A DNA stretch of 64,000 nucleotides from Neopestalotiopsis rosae (GCA_023078685.1 JALGAS010000005.1:1488001-1552000), one strand, 5' to 3'; counted from the stretch's first letter, positions 23,301 through 37,919 are shown. Translations and numbers: made by a program. Notes: a model not told the origin generated them from the sequence alone.

Positions 23301-26300
23301 TCCTTTTTCTTTTGTGACCTTGAGCTTGCCGTTGTGGTATTATTTTTGTTTATTCTCTCTCTCATATTTTGTAATTTGTACCCTGTTTTACCTATTGGTT
23401 GTCGTATTGAGGCAGGGCAACGACTCCCTCAGCAGCCAACCGCCAGGGTTTTCCATTTCATGGTATCACATGGAAAGAAGTTCACACACAGAGTTGTACT
23501 CAGCGCGTACAATCAGTGAAATGGAATTTGGTTGGTGGCTCGGATGGCTTTCGAGTACGAAAACCACGCCTTTGGCCAGGCATTGTTTGGAAGTTTCTCA
23601 CATAATCATGCCACTTGGACGTCCGGTAGGCTCGATGTCCGGTAGGATTCACTTCCTCCTCCTCCTCCATCATTTGAGCATCCACTAGTACATATGTATA
23701 GATACTTGCAGCTCAATGATTGGTCCGAGGTGCTGAACTAGGCTGAGCTTTCCTGGTAGAGACGTTGAAATCCCGTTTCCTCAAACGTCTTGGCTTCAGA
23801 AAGGCGGACAACAACGGACAAGGGTCATGCAATCGAATGTGACAAGAAACATCTTAGATTCAAGCGGCGCAGCGGAAATTCTGACCTCTTAGACGGACGG
23901 GATTTGGATTTGGATTTGGGGGATCAGATCGGATGACACTCTGAAGCGAATTGATCATCGGACCCCGAATTGGTTTGCGATCTGGCATAAGCCCAGATCG
24001 ATTCGTTCCAGGGAGGCCACCGGAGGACGCAGCGGGCGAGCGAACCAACCATTGCGGGGGATTATAGATGGTGCATCTCGACGTGGCGCAAACCATTCTC
24101 GACACGAAGAGTAGATTGGACTGCAGGGCTGCCTTATTGGCCTCATGCTATGTACCAAATATTTTCCAACCTCGCTTGAGTGTTACTTGTAGAGTAGCGC
24201 GAGTATATATGAAGTATCAAAAAGAGGCAATGAATCCTAGTAATTGGGCTTATGCGGGTGTCCCGTCCAAGGCCACACATACCTGGGCGGGAAGAACGAG
24301 GCGGTTGAGCAGTGAGATCGAAGAGACCCGTGTACTTCGTACATGAGTCCGTCGTGTATCTCGACCAAAAGTCCTCGTGGCAGGTCAATATCGCTATAAA
24401 TTGCTCCGTTTATTTAACTTTCTTGTCATACTGTTGGAGACAAAAACAAAAAAAAAACCCCAAATGGCAGCGGCACAGCCCGATACCCGCGTGGCATTGT
24501 TGTCCACCGGCTGCAAGTCTAAATAGTACTTGCTGTCAAGGAGGTACGAGTACGGCGAGTACGAAGACGGAGGGGTCACGAAGAAAGAAGAAGAAAAAAT
24601 ATGAACAACAAAAAGTTGGATCACTCACAAACTCTGGTGGGTTCCGATGATGCATCTCAAAAAGACATGACTCCGCAGAGCGACTGCCGGACTCCATGAA
24701 TCATGCGGGAATAACTCGATATGGAAATTACACCCACACACAAACTATCGTTGACATGCCCCGAGGTTCCAGCGGACGTATTCTCATGTATATATCTGGG
24801 AAGTAAAAGGGTATGTAGTTCATATCCATGAGGCTTGGGGAGGTAGCAAACAAGTACCGTCATCGGGTCAAGGCAACGCGGCTGCTGGAAAGAACACAGG
24901 CCGTGTTTCCTGACAACGCGACACGCAAGTGTAGGTAATCCAAAGAAACACAACAGGCGGACCCCCTCAAACAGTCTTTGCCCAAAGTCAGCCTTGAGGT
25001 GCTTCAACGAAAGGAGGTCAGTCATTGACTGTGGGTGTACCGTGTGTGGGTGCGTGCGAAGCTGCAGGTTTGACAGGTGTTCCCTCCCCAAGGCGAAACG
25101 AAATCTCTGGATGCAGATATTTCATGCAGAAGACTTCGATTCGGCGCGTAGTGCAGCAGCAGTGTGAATAAGTTGACATGTAGTATAGGCTGAAAATAGC
25201 TGCAGACTTTTTTTTCTATTTCCCTCTCGGGATTCAGAACCCTCCCTGCCCCATGTGAGTAAAATAGAGAATTGACCGTTTGTCGCCCTCTTGACCGGGA
25301 GCTCCATGAATGGCCCAAAGGCAGAAGTCGCGGCAAGGCGACCGAGGAAGCGAGGAGGCTGATCGCATATTATTCCTGGGATTGCCGATATAAAACAAAA
25401 CGTCAAGTGATTCGTCAAGGAGATCCGAGCAAGTCGATCCGAGACATTCTACACTAGAGGTGGTTGTCTCAATGTTCGCCTCCATGGTCAGAGATTATAT
25501 TCGCATAAGCCTGACAAAGCCGTTTTGAGGTTACATAGTCATGTCAATAATGCGTCTTCTGAACCAAATATTCTGCTCCAAAAAGACGTGTATGGTTTAG
25601 TTGGTAGGCAGCTAGGAAGGGGAGCAGCAGTAGCAGCAGAAAACAGCCCTGTAGCAATTATCATCAACCAGTAAAACCAGTATACGATTGTGATACTTGG
25701 AGGTACATTGCATTCCTGTGCGGTGACCCCGGCCGCAACCCCCTGGCCCTGGTCCACGTCCCAGCGGAAGGGTTGAGATGTGATTGATTGCGTCTGCTGT
25801 CCCGGATCCCGTTCGGACGTGGTCCAACGAAATTGAACGAGTGGATGGAAGATCGCTACGATTCGAGCTAACCTTCCAGGAGATGGTTACCAGAATCGGC
25901 CACATGTCCGCTTATCTGGGGCACGTTATTCTTGGGAAAGGGAATCTCGATGATACCCTGCTCTTCATCTCGCTCCCTCTCTTGTCGATCCACACGTTCG
26001 ATTGTGACGGCCTCTACCACCTCAACCCTCCCATTCGGGGATTTTGTCGTATGGTATCGTCGATGGAAGCTCAATATATCTCATCAGCTGGCTTACTATA
26101 GTATATGGCATGTGGGTAGTAAATACAACCATACACGTACTATGACTGTACAGTCAGTGTGCAGTCCGGCAAAGCCCACCCTCGGTACAGTGTAGAAACA
26201 CATATGTGCTGGTGAACTGGGTTTTGATGTACAACCTAGATCCTTGGGGACATATTGAGATGACAGGCAACAATAGCCTTGACCCGCTGGGTAGTGTACG

Positions 26301-27000
26301 ATTGCCGGGGCGTACCGCGTAAGCTGACCGCTGCAAAAAACCATGTGGTCTACCTACGTTCGATGCACACCAACACCTCACACACACACAAACGGGGATA
26401 TGGGCTGGCTGAGCAATCTACTGTTAGTGGGCAGTGGGAACGAGAGAAGGGAGAGAAAGATCCTGGCAGATCTCTGATCTAGCATTGAGCCGGTCAAGCA
26501 AGATTAGCTTGAGGGGGGAGGGATGCCAATAGAAGACGCGGGAGCGATGTTACCTTATCAAACGCCCCGACACAGCATTTTGGTAGGGTCATAGGAGCTC
26601 CGAGGCTTCCAGCGATCTGTTCGTGATTTGTAACAAGGGCACGTACGGAAGTACGTACAAGCTATACGTACCAGCCCTGTCAAAGGTCAAGCCAACCAGA
26701 CAAACTGGAGCGAGGGAAGATGAAGAAGAAGGGGGGTTCAATCAATCTTTGTCCATTTTACCTCCCCCCTCCCTGATACCCCAGCCTAGACCATCGAGAA
26801 CCGAGGGCCAAGCTCAACGAGGATGGATGTCAAAATAAGTGTAAAAGAATCGAACCACTTTCACATCGGCGATCCTGCCGCTCGGCGGCGCAGAAATAAG
26901 TTTTGTAATAGTGGTGAAAAAGAGCAACTTTCGAATACGCCAGACCGCCCCATGGACATACCTTGACGCAAAGAGCTGGGGAGCAACGACGTCACGTTTG
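17358..27000. other. Gene desert, left part
   Basis: About 9.6 kb downstream of the MFS gene with no reading frame showing protein-like composition, conserved motifs or splice-joined continuity on either strand. Short frames up to about 230 codons occur but are low-complexity or lack homology signatures. Alternating purine/pyrimidine tracts (TATATACACGTGCGTGTATGTATATG, about 22238-22265) and a TACGTA-rich cluster at 26642-26671 were noted. No tRNA, 5S rRNA or transposon ends were recognised. Long non-coding transcripts or distal control elements for nsdD are possible but cannot be shown by reading. Confidence 0.55.
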
Positions 27001-30000
27001 AATTGCTAGATAAAACCCAGTAGTATGCGGTCCGCAAAAAAGTGAAGTGTCAATGTTTCCTTTGACTGTGTGTGCAGGAAGAAAAAAAAAAAAAAAAAGG
27101 CAGACAGGAGGTGTTCGCCGGCTGATCCATGGCAAGAGTGTGGTCAAGGCATGCGAACACTTGCCGATCAGGGATGGAGGAGCATCATCATTGGTCGCGC
27201 TGTGCGTTCGAGGGGTTGTGTGGTGGGACGACAGTTTAACACGTGATGAGAAAGAGTCCACACACCTTTTCCGTTCTCTCTCTCGCGTCGCTCTCTTTTC
27301 TTCCACGTCCCTTGAAGGTAATTATGTATACACAGATCAGCCCTGGGCCTGTGAGTCTGGCTCGTGTGGGCCGTTGGCAGGAGAGCAGCAGCCAGTCGGC
27401 CGCCTGACCGTACTCAGTAGTAGTCAGAGAAACGATATGGAGAGAGAGAGGTTCAAAAGGGAGTTATTCGTCCCTGAGAACCTTGGCGTTTTAGAGAAAA
27501 TGAGGCGCCTCAGTGACCCACAATGGAGACTGGCTTTGGAGCTAGAGACCGTTGAAAAATGCTAGCCTCAACGGTGAAGAGCACGCAAAAGAGTGCCAGG
27601 TGCCAGGTGCTTGGAGGATTGCGAACGAGAACATTTTCAGTTTAGTCTCAGGGCGCAGGACCGACCGCGACCCCGTGTTTTTCTATAGTCGGTCCCGAGA
27701 GCCTACGGAATAGTAGGCAAAATAGGTAGATAGGGGACCATAGATAGGGACCGGTAGTGGCAGGATGGGGAAAGGATAATCACTCAAATGCCGGACCGGA
27801 TATACGAACCAAGCACTGGCCACCACTCTTTTCTGACGTTTCCTGTCAGTTGTGTATTTTTCGTTTTCGTTCTGTCAATTACACAAACCTTAAGCAGATG
27901 GAGCAGCCACGAGCGAGATGCAGATGTGCAGTCTTCCTTCGTCGCAATCTCTCCATAGTCGCCAGGGCCCACGGGGATCCCCTTGGAAGACCATTTGCGG
28001 CACAGCAGAATGGGGTCTTGCGAACTTTTTTAAACCCTCCCTTCCTTGCCCGGACTAAAAGCTCAAGAGCCGGTCGGTCAACGCGAACAAATCCATGTCC
28101 ATTTTTGAAGCTTTGATCACTTGTGGCGTGCGGATCAAATACTAAGGTAATCTTGTATCATGACCATTATTTCCTTTGCAACGCAACACACAAAGGTACC
28201 GTCGCAGAAGATTGTTGCAAAGGAGGAAGAGGAGTTTGCAAAATAAAAATAGAGAAAGTCACTAGTGGTCCTTTTTCTTCCTTACCGTGTCATGATCCGT
28301 CGATATAGTGGTTGTGACACATTCGTCCAATAAATCCTCCGATATGCATGTCACATATCACCCAGTAATCCCTGGTTTCTCGACATCTCAATCGATCAAA
28401 GATCTTGTTTTACGATAGCCGTTAGATGACAGCCTGAGGAGTGGGGTCCCCTGGGCTGTCCGATTCGCATCTCGGCGCCTCCTTTCTACTTTCAGATGCC
28501 ACCACATCCCATTCCACAACTTCCAATTTTTCCAATAATCCGCACGAACTTACGTATTATGGAGTATACCACCCGGTGGACATGCATACCTTGTTGAGAG
28601 TCGGATCAGTCTTGTATATCACCGAAGTCGCTGGATACAAGGCCATGACTTGATCTCTAGAAGTGTATTGGATGAGCTCCACGGCGGATTTTCTTTCATA
28701 GTGCTGCCTTCTTTCGAAGAGAGACTGTTACCATGGACACCCCTGGTATAACCAGAAGCGCTGTAGACACATTTGTATAACGTCGCCCAAGTTTTAAACG
28801 AGGCCTTCTTGAGGGCCCCTCTGTGTCGCCCTGGCACACCTACACCCAGAAGAACTTGTGCAGTTTCAAAAGAGAAGTAGGTCCACGGTGAAAAAGTGGG
28901 ATCGCATCTCAGTCAGTGAGATGCAACCCGAATCTTCTGACCAACGTGGAATGCAGCTCGTCCTGTCGGAAGGGCGATGTGACTGCTTGATTGGTCGGGA
29001 ATCTGTGACCGAAGCACAAGCAAGCATCTTCTATACATGCCCACGAGATGGATATGCTGCAAGTTGTGGAAGATCCATCCTCGCAAGATGTGGCAGGGGT
29101 GAGAGGCGAGTATTCGCTGTTCTTTCTTATTTCCCTTTTCGGATTTTTCCTTCTATTTTTCTATTTTCTTTTTCCTGTTTGTTTTCCCCGAGTAGGAACT
29201 GTCCTTGCTCTTGGATTCCCTGTCAAGATTATCATACACGTGTATTCTTGTCTGGCGTAGTCATCCACAGTGATACGTAGCAGACAAGATCCGTTGCGTG
29301 TATTATCGTGATGGATGACTTCATTACATCCACTTCAATTTCGAGAGCTTACAAGGTACTGCTATGCAGGCCCATTGATTTTGATGAAGGGATAGCTACC
29401 TTAATGCCGCGAAATCCTAGCCTAGGGTAGGGCAAGGCAGTAAGAATGGACTTCCTGATCCGCTTCAAGATGCAAGAATATACCCAAACTTCGAAAGTAG
29501 GCGGTGTATACTTGCTTGTAGGGATTTGCCCGGTGGGAGAGTGGAAGATGCAAGCAAACTCTGATGGAGACCCTTCGAGTACATCGCGGTCTAATGTTTC
29601 CTCAGATCGTCAGATGACAGAAATCTCATGCCGGACATAAGCCTCTCCCATGGTTGCTTTGTTGCACCTGTCCCTCTCGGAGTGAATTATTATGAAATGG
29701 CAAGCCCGCGGTGGGACAGCATCGGCAGATCGCAGGTACGTATCGTGCGGATGCCACGATATATTGGACTCTGCAGACTTTACATGCTTCTGCCCGTTGC
29801 AAGCGACCAACTAATTCTACGGGAAGGGCTCCACGAAGAAAGGATAATTGACGTGTGTATTGCATTTTGCGACACTATCTGAAGCGTTCGTGTATGTCAG
29901 AAGTGAGTGGCGCTTTCCTGCCTGTCATGATGCGCCTTTTGGGGGCCGAATTCTACGTACTTGGGCCCAGACCACAAGACAGCTTGAGGATTTGCACTGG

Positions 30001-33000
30001 TATTGCCATGAAGTGAAGCAAAGTGGTATGGATCTTCTCACGCTGGCTAGATGACTGGTGACACGACAGGCAGCCCGAGCTGATTTGCTCAGAAACGAGA
30101 TCCTACGCTCTTCAGGTAGGCATCTCGTGGGACTAGTAGAGTAGCAGTAGAAACCAATATCATACAAATCATGTAAGGCGACCCAAGATCTGAGAATGTC
30201 CATGTAACGTCAAACGCTTGTGGGTCTTGGTGTGAGAGAAGAATAAAAGATTACATAGTAAGTAGGTCGCTGGTGCCACGAGCTGTCACAAATCAATGTG
30301 CCTACTGCGTGTACGGCAAAGCAATCGTTGCAATGCGACTGGATCTGGCTTCGTGGGCACGTTCGGAAGGTTTCACCCTTCTGTGCCGCCCTTGTTGGTG
30401 GAGCGAACAGGTTGTTTCGGCGAGCGGGACACGACAAATGTTTCCGATAACCGGATACCTGTACCGACACTTGGACTCCCTCTCTCTTTCCCCATAGTGA
30501 CGCGTGCCAGCCTAGGTTGGGGATCCTTCTAACTGACTCATTAATTCTGCTGAAGAGGACTTTTGATGTGTGCGCACAGGGTTCCTTGGGATGAGGAAAG
30601 CAGCAAGGAGGCTTGTCGTAGTAGCAGCGGTGTTGCATCTCGGTAGTCGTGTGTATATTGCAAAGCGTAGATGCATGGCGGCTCGGCCATGTGGTGTGTG
30701 ATCTGATCTAATGTGGATGCTGGACGGCGACCATCCAGCAGAGGATTCACCGGTCAAGTGCTTTGCTTACCTTGTTCCCTTGGGCAGTTTGCAGCCGCGT
30801 AGGGACTGCGATATACATCAGTCTACATGCGGTACCTCACAAATTGCTATGTGGTGTAAGTGGTAGTGTAGTACTGTGGTAAGGAGGATCCAGGCTAAGC
30901 TTAGCAGGATCGCGTATCGAGCATCGGGGCGGACATGTTTCCATTCCCTTGGGTGCGGAGGATACAACGGAATTGGGAAACGAAATCTGATGTGTGCAAG
31001 GTCGGGCGTGACGTAGTGATAAGCTTTGGCTGTTGGGGGCTTTTTGGCTCCTCTGCTCCAGGCCCTTCAGGCCCTGACAAGACGGGCAAGCCAAGCAGCA
31101 GAGCAAATCCCGAACACGCAAGGTATTCTGTCAGGTCAGGCCACCACGGCGCGCAAGTGAGCGGCACGGACGACGGCAACCATGGATTTGAGCGCTGTGA
31201 TTAGATGAATTGGCGTTCACAACATCCTTCCATTTATTCGTTCATTCTTTCATCCAACCATCCGACTCCAGGTACAGACGAGTCTACGTAGGTACATTGT
31301 CAGCAGATTGCATATGATATGTCTCTAGGCATCGTACGTAAGTTGTCCATCAAGTGAAAGAGGCGCGATTGAATAGACGGCGGCGAGCATCACCGCATTA
31401 CAAAGCATGTGTTAGTGGTGTGTAATGAGGGAAATGCTGAAGCATTCGCGGTCGCATAGGAACAATCATGACAAAACAAAAGTCTGCCTAACTGTAATCA
31501 TGTCGGCACGTGCAGAATATACCTGCACCGCTAGCTCAAGCTTATTTGCTTAATCACTATTGATCGCTGGGACTCAAGTCTTTGTAGGTGAGAAGACCTC
31601 TTCACGTGCTTGCGCAATGAATGCATGAAGGATACAAATCGGGTGCATGGTATCGTATACGTATATATATGTAGATACGTAACTTACCCAGCCAGACCTG
31701 AAGGTCCTAGTAATTGTCCTGGGTGTGGCAGGGAGATCGGATCTCTGGTTGCGGCGGGCTTGGATGGACGAGGGATAGCCTTGGTGTGGAGGCCTACCAT
31801 CGCCCGGAAGGCAGGTCTTAGCGATGGCGTCCCATAGTGACAGCAGTCCCGTACAGGCGTTCGGCTGCAGGTGTCCCATCAACTACGGGTTCTCGCTGCG
31901 TGGCCAACAGCCATTGTGCAAATCCAGATACATTGCCTACTGGCCTACAGTGCTACTGTAGAACATCATCATGGTATATACGGAGTATGTAGGCAGGGAG
32001 GAAATGACAAGGGGACAAAAAACCGTAAATGTAGCCTCAGGGAGCCTCCACAACCAAGGTGTCGCCTCGATCCTAGCGTTGCCCATTGGCACTTGCCGTA
32101 TAGCGTGCATGTCATGTCGTGGCCTGCGCCTGTTCTGCCCTATCAAGAAGCATGTGTTGTAGAAGAGAGCAGTGTGGTGATGGGAGCAAAGCAAGCAAAT
32201 TCAAGGGAAGGCCTAGGACATGTGCTGCATGTCATATATGTACCATGTAGAATGCGTGGCCGTAATATAATATACTCTGTGCCTTGGGCACATACATAGT
32301 ATAAGGATCGATGTAAATATGTACAGTAAGTAGGCTTGGTAGGTATGTAGGGCAAGGTAGGGTCGTTCAACCAGCAACCTTGACACGTCTGGTACTATTA
32401 TTATTCGCGGCGTTGCAGCTGAGCGTCAAACGTATGCAGAGGCAAGGCAAACCTTATCGCTAGCATCTGACAATAGTGCCAGATCCGATCGAATCGCAAC
32501 GGATTTCCTTCGCGGGTGGCGCCCACGATTGAACTCTATCCGGTCTCCGTTATTGGTCTGGTACTACCTACTTTGGCTACTGTGCGTACAGACTGCCATG
32601 TCCCGCGCTGAGGCTAGGTATATTGGACTTTCTGCCGAAGGGTCTAGGTCCGCCAGAGACAGCATGAGTTGGCAGCTAAGCTAGTATAGCTTTGCGAAAA
32701 GACCCTCCAAACACAGACTTTTGCAAAAGTATAGTAATGATTTAGTTTGCGAAAATTCGAGAATCACAGGAGAAATCATACCATAGTAATAAAACAGATG
32801 AGCCAGTGCTCCAAGAAATCTCGTGAACCGCCGTGTCCGTTCAAGAAGTACTGTTGGTTGAAATGAACTATCCATATGTAACGTACTTCCACGCGCTCCG
32901 AGGTACAATCGTTGGCTGCTATCTTGTAGATACTGTAGCATACATACGGGGTCTCTCCTCTTTGGCCCTCCAAGTCTGTTTCATTTTCTCCCAGACACGC

Positions 33001-35960
33001 AACAGCGAAAGGTCATCCAGAAGCAATTTCCAACCTAGCCAAGCCATGTTGGACTGAAGTCACCGAACCGTGGCCGTGCCCAAGTTTACCTAGCGCCTCT
33101 TTTTTTTTTTTTCGCCTCTGGGGCGCATTGGGCGGTGGTCCCCTGTTCTTGGTCCTGGCGAGTTGTCAATGGGCCATATGCGGTCCTCTTCATCCCCGAA
33201 GCGCTATATCGATCCTGTTATGAAGGATTCTTACGCGAATCTCTCTTGCAGGCTTCTGGAAAAAGACAAGGGGGATGGGTTCGATGGGGTCCTAGAGAGG
33301 AGTCAAAGGGCCGCACCCACCTCCGCCCAATGAGCGGTGCGTGGACAGAGTGAGTGAGAGGGAAAAAAAAGATGAGATGGATTCGGTCAGTAACCACGCT
33401 ACACTAGGTGACCCATAAGCCTGAGCAGGACGGGGTCCTTGCTGTCCTGTCCTGACGTGGACGGGTAACAAACCGTTTGACAGCCGGGAGTGGGCCGCAT
33501 CTTACACAACTTGGACACCAGGATCGATCAATAGCTTGAAGAGTTTTAGTCTCGGAATTTCTTGGCATGTGAGATTCACTTCTACCCACTCGTAAGGTCC
33601 TGATCAAGGGGGGATGCCTGCCGCTGGGTGTTGGTCGCTGGAGCCCTGAGGAGCTCGCCCCTCTCGTGAGTTTTCATGGGACAGGACAGGGCAAGGTCGC
33701 TGAGCAAGCAGAAGCGCAGCGCGGTATCTATCGAGTACACCACGCTAGGTAGGTATACTTTACAGGGTCCCGGAGCCTTTTTCACATTAGTCCTGTTACC
33801 CATCTGTTCTTCTGTTTCTCGCGCTCTCGCTACATACCCTGCCCTGCCCTGCCTGCTGAGTGAAAGTGAACCTCCTTTCCCCCACGAGCTAGGCTACATA
33901 CTGCCCAGCACTGACGTATACAGCAAGGGAATATGGTCTGATGGCAGACAATCTTGCTCACGCAACTCGGCTTGCACCTTGCACCCTTGACCTTGGCGCC
34001 TTCTTTCCCCCCTTCCCCGTACCAGACATACATACCATACCATTCCGGCTCTCGAACGAATACTGAACCCTTATAATTTTCTTCCATTGTGCAGCAAGCA
34101 ACGTCTTCATCTTGCGGCATTTGCCATTATCTGCGCAACCTTGTATGCATATATAGTATTGTGCTCCATCAAGCTACCCTCGAAGGATGCGAATACCGTG
34201 CATGTAAAGTCTATCTATAGTCGCATAAATTAAAACACTCAATAAACCTGTGTATATCAATGGATGTAATGTGTGCCTTGCAATAAGCTCTCGACGTTCG
34301 GTATGCACGTACATATAATAAATTCCGAGCACACAGTACATAGTAGACATTTCAGTACAGCCCCCCTCACTTCAGCGGCCAGCTCAATCCATTGCCTTTC
34401 TTTGAATGTACCCGAGTACTTTAACCCCTGTCGTTCAGAGTCCACATCGAGTTGAAATCTTTGATCGAATCTTACAGGGGATCAAAAGCCCACTTTGGAT
34501 GCGAGTGACGGAGATAAAAAAGAGAATAAAAAAAGTTGGGAGACTTGGGTGAGCCCTGGGTAACGACTGACGCGCCCCATCAGTAAATTACTGGAGGCAA
34601 GTACTTGCCGATGTATCCATTTTCTGTCAAGCCACGATCATTACAAGCAGGTATCGACTGGCCTTGCCTGCTCGTTCTAGAGCATTGCTTATCCCTGACG
34701 AGAACAATTGGCCTCGTGTTTCTTATGTGACGATGTCGCGCAAGTTGTAATGTGTATTGAAATTAAATTACCTTACAGACTTAGCTCATGTTTGCAATAT
34801 GACCAGGCCAGCATGTCTTTGAGTAGGTATATAAAAAGTGTCGTCATTCAAATGCGAATTCTGGAAGATCAGCGAGAATTGCGGCCTGGGCATGTTTCGC
34901 GACAAAAACCGTGGCAAAGCGAAAGATCGACTGCAAATCTCAAGTCTCATCCAAGGACTGTAGAACAATATGCTTGGTTTCCTGACAATTACGTGTGAGG
35001 TAGGCCGATATATGCACAGAGCCCTCTGCCTCTGTACAATTAGACTCTAGACGCTACCTGCAGTATACTCTTGCTCCATGATCACTGCTGCCACCACGCC
35101 GCAGGGAGAATTCGAGACGACAACTTGTAAAATGCTGCGCATAATAAATAATCAACAACAAGTAGGTCAATTACGAGGTACCTCCCAAGTCTTTGAGACT
35201 CCTACGGCGATGATGCCGTCTTGCAGACATGCGGACGTCTGGATTCATAGATACGCGGCCCTACATTGGGCTTCTTTCGATGATCGCCAATAGCCACTTT
35301 CGGTAACCAGGTCTCGCAAGCGCTGATCGCCATCGAAGGCAGCCAGAAAAGGCCAGGCCACTAGCAGGAGACGACTGCAACGCAGTGCCAGGCAAGGCCG
35401 TTGATGATGCTACGGCTGCTGGGCTGCAGCCCTCGCTAGGGCGCCCAGATCCCGATCTGACCCCTGGGCAGCAGAAGGACTCACAATTGATTAAATATGT
35501 ATGTATGTAATGTGACTGCAGCAGCAGCTAGACGAGGAGCGCCAACACATAGTCGGAGACTGGAGGGAATGATAGGTGAGAGCACGAGAAGAGGGTGAAA
35601 GAAAATGTGCGTGTGTGTGTGTGCGTGTATTTTATCTAATGGTGTATGTATGCGCGTGTACGTTTGCGTAGTCTCACCACCTACTTTGTTGTCTATACTT
35701 TTTACTGACTCTGATTCTTCGTTTACTCTCAACATCCTCTGCGGTCTTCTGTGCTGTGCTGGAGATGTCCTTTGCACTAGACACTACATACCATACATAC
35801 TGCGTACAATAAATTATTACTATCACCACCTAGAGAAAAACTTAAACACATACTGCCTCTCTAGGTTACCAAGCTAATACTATCTCTGTAGCACACTCGC
35901 GAGCAAGTACCCTCAGGTTACCTTTCTCCAGTAACACTACCTGACTATTACTTCCCTATC
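27001..35960. other. Gene desert, right part
   Basis: A further 9 kb without a recognisable gene. It holds a 17-nt A run (27082-27098), a 13-nt T run (33100-33112), TACGTA/TATATA-rich tracts around 31650-31680 and a GT/GC dinucleotide tract at about 35606-35628. Many short TAGGTA/GTAGGTA words are scattered through it. Nothing suggests a mobile-element coding region. It most likely is upstream regulatory sequence of the nsdD-like gene. Confidence 0.5.
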
Positions 35961-37905
35961 CCCCATCCCATCCCATCCATCTATCCATCCATCAGCGTTG
36001 CAGCACATCCACACAGATCCTTCCCGACCACCCTTTCCACAGCTCGTCCAGTGACCGCCGACCGCCATCGTCCTTTACCCCCGGTCACCTTAGCCCATCT
36101 TCCCTGGCCCTGGTTCCCCCACCCGTACTTGGGTCCTCGCAGGGATGAACGTCTCTTTGCAGGGGTTGCAGTTGAGATCTCGTCGTGCCCACTCAGCTTC
36201 GCTCATTTCCAGGTAGTGGCATTCCAATACATACACAGTTGCATACACCCAACCATACATAGTACGATCGCTCATCACCTCTCTTTTTGCCGCTCTAGTT
36301 CTCTCAGGTTCCTTTTTCATAAAAAGATTGTGATTCCAGCGACGCCCGCGTCTCCGTTGGACCTCGGTGGTTTTTCTTAATTTTGGTCTCTCTTTGTTTT
36401 TTCAACACCCTTTCCTTTGCGAAACCAAAAGACCATCGATTGCTCTCTTTTTCCTTGTGTCTAATATACGGGCCAAACGGGAGAATCTGCAGCTGCATTA
36501 GAACAACGGCCACGGACCTCGTTCCTATTTCTGATCCGCCTGCCCTTTGGTTTCGTTCGCCCACCTTTCCGTCCGCCTGTGCTCGATCGATCTAGCAGCC
36601 AAACCCAACACTATTATACCCGACTATATACATACCACTTGTATACATGCGGAATATCGAACCACAAGCAGCAACAGCAACGCACCTTCAGCCTACCTTG
36701 ACTTGACTTAACCGCGGCTTTAGAGGAAATTTTGGACCGCGCCAGCCAACAAGCAGCACCACCACTACCACTTACTCACTCACATCCGCCCTCGACCGAC
36801 TCACTCTCCCAGGACGGGTTGGCAGCGTTGCAATCAACTGCATTTGCTAGGTCCTCGCTCAGGCTAGTTGGTTTGCCAGTCTAAACGCTAGACACTCGAC
36901 CCCCTCACCAAAAGCAAGATCCCATAATCCGTTCTCGCGGATTTGTTCCAGACCCACTTGGGGGCAACCTTAGAGAAAGAGGGAAGAAAAAGGTGAGATC
37001 TGAATGTCTCATAAAAAATAAAAAATTACACCCAAAAAAGCACGGTCGTGGTGGTGGTTATATTCCTTTCTTTGGACTTGTATATTCCTTTTTCCACATC
37101 TTCTATTCCCCCCCTCTCCCCCCCAACGTTCAAGGTTGAAAAGTGAGCATGGAGCAAGTGCCCGGAGGCGGGCATTAGGGAAACGAAGAGAGGAAAAAAG
37201 AAAATAAAGAAAAAAGGAAAAGAAAAACGAAACTTGGCTTGCGCATCGGCGCTGGGCCTTCCCGCCCGCCACAACAGCTTCTTTCTGTCTCGCTTGTTCT
37301 AATCATTCTGGATTTCTTGAAGTATTAACCAAAAAACCCTATACACAGTACCTACATACATTACCCATCTTAGGACAAGGAAGGAAAAAAAACACACACC
37401 TGCCGCCGCCGCCGCTTTCTCTTCTCAAACCCACGACACTCGTACCACCTGAGTTGCGCGCCGTTACGTCGGACGGGCTCTGCACTACAGATTCGATCTT
37501 AGTAGCACGCCCAGTACCTGTCTATCTACCTTCCTACTTACCTACCGTACCTAATCATTCCATCTTGTCTGCCTCGTCTAAAAGGGCCCCGCTCCACTAC
37601 TCACTTCGTCCCGCTGCTAGAGCCGACACCAGCGCTTGAGTAGGCAGATTGGATTGATTGACCTAGCCGTCAAGAGAGGAAGAAGAGACCAGACACACAG
37701 ACAATCAACTACTCGTCCTAGTAGACGACAAACCCGGCGCAGTCAGCAAAGGCGGCAGAGTTTGGCACCGGTGCATCTCTGTCCCAAGGCGATCGACAAC
37801 CTCCATTTATTAGTGTTCAACGACCCAGATGCATGAATCGCTCTAGTCGAGCCGGCTGGGGAATACTTTTTCGGGGCACCGTTATTGGCAGTAGTCCGTT
37901 CCGCT
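35961..37905 (+). promoter_or_regulatory. Probable long 5' leader of the nsdD-like gene with multiple uORFs
   Basis: From a CCATCC/CTATCC repeat tract (35961-35993) onward the plus strand becomes pyrimidine-rich with many CTACC/CATACATAC words, typical of fungal transcription start regions and leaders. Several short upstream reading frames start at ATG 36145 (23 codons), 36647 (19), 37004 (5), 37149 (9), 37829 (5) and 37833. The last (28 codons, stop 37917-37919) overlaps the nsdD start at 37906 in another frame. The transcription start is inferred; a leader of 1.5-2 kb would fit the long leaders known for nsdD homologues. Confidence 0.5.
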
Positions 37906-37919
37906 ATGGACACGGGTGA
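37833..37919 (+). CDS. uORF overlapping the nsdD long-form start codon
   Basis: ATG 37833 opens 28 codons ending at TGA 37917-37919 and runs over the main ATG (37906-37908) in a different frame (TAT GGA across the ATG). A scanning ribosome that starts here cannot begin the long NsdD form, so it should reduce its translation or favour a downstream start. Seen in sequence; translation is inferred. Confidence 0.5.
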   Translation: MNRSSRAGWGILFRGTVIGSSPFRYGHG

